From positions 1,352,453-1,416,452 of the forward strand of contig NZ_JWLJ01000001.1 of NCBI RefSeq assembly GCF_000813985.1: 64,000 nucleotides of DNA, written 5' to 3'. Under the pieces are notes generated by a model. That model ran no database searches. It was not told where the DNA came from and worked only from the letters and a program-made list of their open reading frames with translations. A program made the translations under genes and the position numbers. The stretch comes from Ruegeria sp. ANG-R (GTDB taxonomy: Bacteria; Pseudomonadota; Alphaproteobacteria; Rhodobacterales; Rhodobacteraceae). This document shows positions 63,258 through 64,000 of the stretch, one piece after another. Positions within the stretch are counted from its first letter, which is position 1. The number at the start of each line of letters is the position of its first letter.

Positions 63258-64000
63258 TTAGGCGGTGCCGAATTTCAGCAGTTTGATTGCAGCAAAATCG
63301 CTCACGTCGCCGCCCACTCGCTTGGTGGCGTAGAACAGGACATGCGGCTTGGCGCTGAACGGATCGCGCAGCACGCGCAGATCGGGACGCTCGGCAATTG
63401 TGTAACCCGACTGGAAATCACCGAAAGCAATCGAGTAGCTGTCGGTCGCCGCATCCGGCATATCCTCGGCAATCAGCACCGGATACCCCATCAGACGCGC
63501 GGGCTCACCCGCCGCCAGACCGTCGGACCACAGGAAGCGGCCATCGCTGTCCTTCAGCTTGCGGATCAGACCGGCAGTTTTCGAGTTCATCACGAAGGTA
63601 CCGTTCACGCGGTACTGCGCGCCCAGCGCATAAACCACATCCACAATCGCATCCGCATCGACACCGCCGTCGATCCCGGTCGCGATGTAGCCCAGGCTAT
63701 CCCAGCCCCAGCGGTCATCCGAGGTTGTCACGTGGTTCAGAATACCCTTGGGCTTGTCCACGCCATCACCGTTGATAAACGCCGCCGCCTCGGCGCGTGC
63801 GAACTTGTCGGCGATCCGACCGGCCAGCCAGCCTTCGACATCAAACGCGCTGTCATCCAGCAGACGCTGCGAAGCTTTGGGCAGGGCGCTCAGTTCGTGC
63901 AGCGGGATCGAGATTCGATCAATCGACGGGGTCGTCGTCTCAGCGGTGGCCGAAGACTCATCCGCCCAGCCCGCGCCCACATCGGTATGGTCAATCAGCA
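63258..64000 (-). CDS. GTA gene 5: major capsid protein, HK97 fold (5' part missing)
   Basis: The last 247 codons or so, ending ...AIKLLKFGTA. HK97-type features: SIDRISIPLHELSALPKASQ, RLLDDSAFDVEGWLAGRIAD, AEAAAFINGDGVDKPKGIL, and the C-terminal GYPVLIAEDMPD, FGDFQSGYTIAERPDLRVL, ATKRVGGDVSDF. Equivalent to Rcc01687. Its N-terminus, and genes 1-4 (terminase, portal, protease), lie beyond the right edge. Confidence 0.95.
   Translation of the reverse strand, partial: LIDHTDVGAGWADESSATAETTTPSIDRISIPLHELSALPKASQRLLDDSAFDVEGWLAGRIADKFARAEAAAFINGDGVDKPKGILNHVTTSDDRWGWDSLGYIATGIDGGVDADAIVDVVYALGAQYRVNGTFVMNSKTAGLIRKLKDSDGRFLWSDGLAAGEPARLMGYPVLIAEDMPDAATDSYSIAFGDFQSGYTIAERPDLRVLRDPFSAKPHVLFYATKRVGGDVSDFAAIKLLKFGTA

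Noticed and set aside
1..64000. CRISPR arrays, tRNA or rRNA genes
   Set aside because: No regularly spaced repeats, cloverleaf-like stretches or rRNA motifs were noticed on reading; a tRNA scan was not possible here.

Overview
The window looks like a chromosome segment of a Roseobacter-group alphaproteobacterium (Rhodobacterales, Ruegeria-like). The signs are a gene transfer agent (GTA) cluster of the Rhodobacter capsulatus type, 5-aminolevulinate synthase as the haem entry enzyme, a pyruvate dehydrogenase E1-beta with its own lipoyl domain, a TakP-like TRAP binding protein, and dense operons joined by ATGA/TGATG overlaps. No rRNA, tRNA or CRISPR array was seen.

Layout. 1-3202: a TakP-like TRAP binding protein (partial) divergent from a Cache-domain sensor kinase and a LuxR-type response regulator. 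3286-4563: a glyoxalase-fold protein and an HxD-type HalD/BesD-like dioxygenase. 4789-9180: ilvB-ilvH (acetolactate synthase), preceded by a complete attenuator with a Leu-Val-Val-Ile-Val leader peptide; the two subunit genes are separated by a lipoprotein and a GT87-type membrane protein. 9484-14424: an HTH regulator, a DUF2189 membrane protein, an amidase, an M50-like protease and prfB. 14496-17398: a streptomycin/hydroxyurea-kinase-like gene cut in two by a 2058-bp IS1595-family element with 25-bp terminal inverted repeats and an 8-bp target duplication. The element carries a frameshifted transposase and a passenger gene resembling an Imm11/DUF1629 immunity protein.

17392-30859: envelope and housekeeping genes: PBP1A, AmiC-type amidase, aminotransferase, M48-TPR protease, DsbA-like protein, CHAP lipoprotein, ispG, RodZ-like protein, hemA with a perfect FNR box upstream, and an M20 dipeptidase. 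30871-30989 is a cluster of palindromes between convergent genes. 30995-48486: lpdA, a small membrane protein, DUF924, MFS, queA, an AsmA/YhdP-like giant, a peroxiredoxin, a DUF455 protein, an M23 peptidase overlapping a bactofilin, a second HalD/BesD-like gene, an aquaporin, an alpha/beta hydrolase, tandem cyclophilins, pgk and an FtsB-like protein.

48621-52661: the operon pdhA-pdhB-(86-aa gene)-pdhC. An 18-bp palindrome just upstream of pdhA recurs, with one base changed and in the same orientation, upstream of lpdA 16 kb away, so the genes for E1/E2 and E3 of pyruvate dehydrogenase probably share a regulator. 52679-64000: cysE, a DksA/TraR-like protein and then, on the minus strand, the distal part of a GTA cluster (genes 15 to 5: megatron, peptidase, hub, distal tail, tape measure, chaperones, tail tube, terminator, stopper, adaptor, major capsid). 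All its frames look intact, and the window ends inside the capsid gene.
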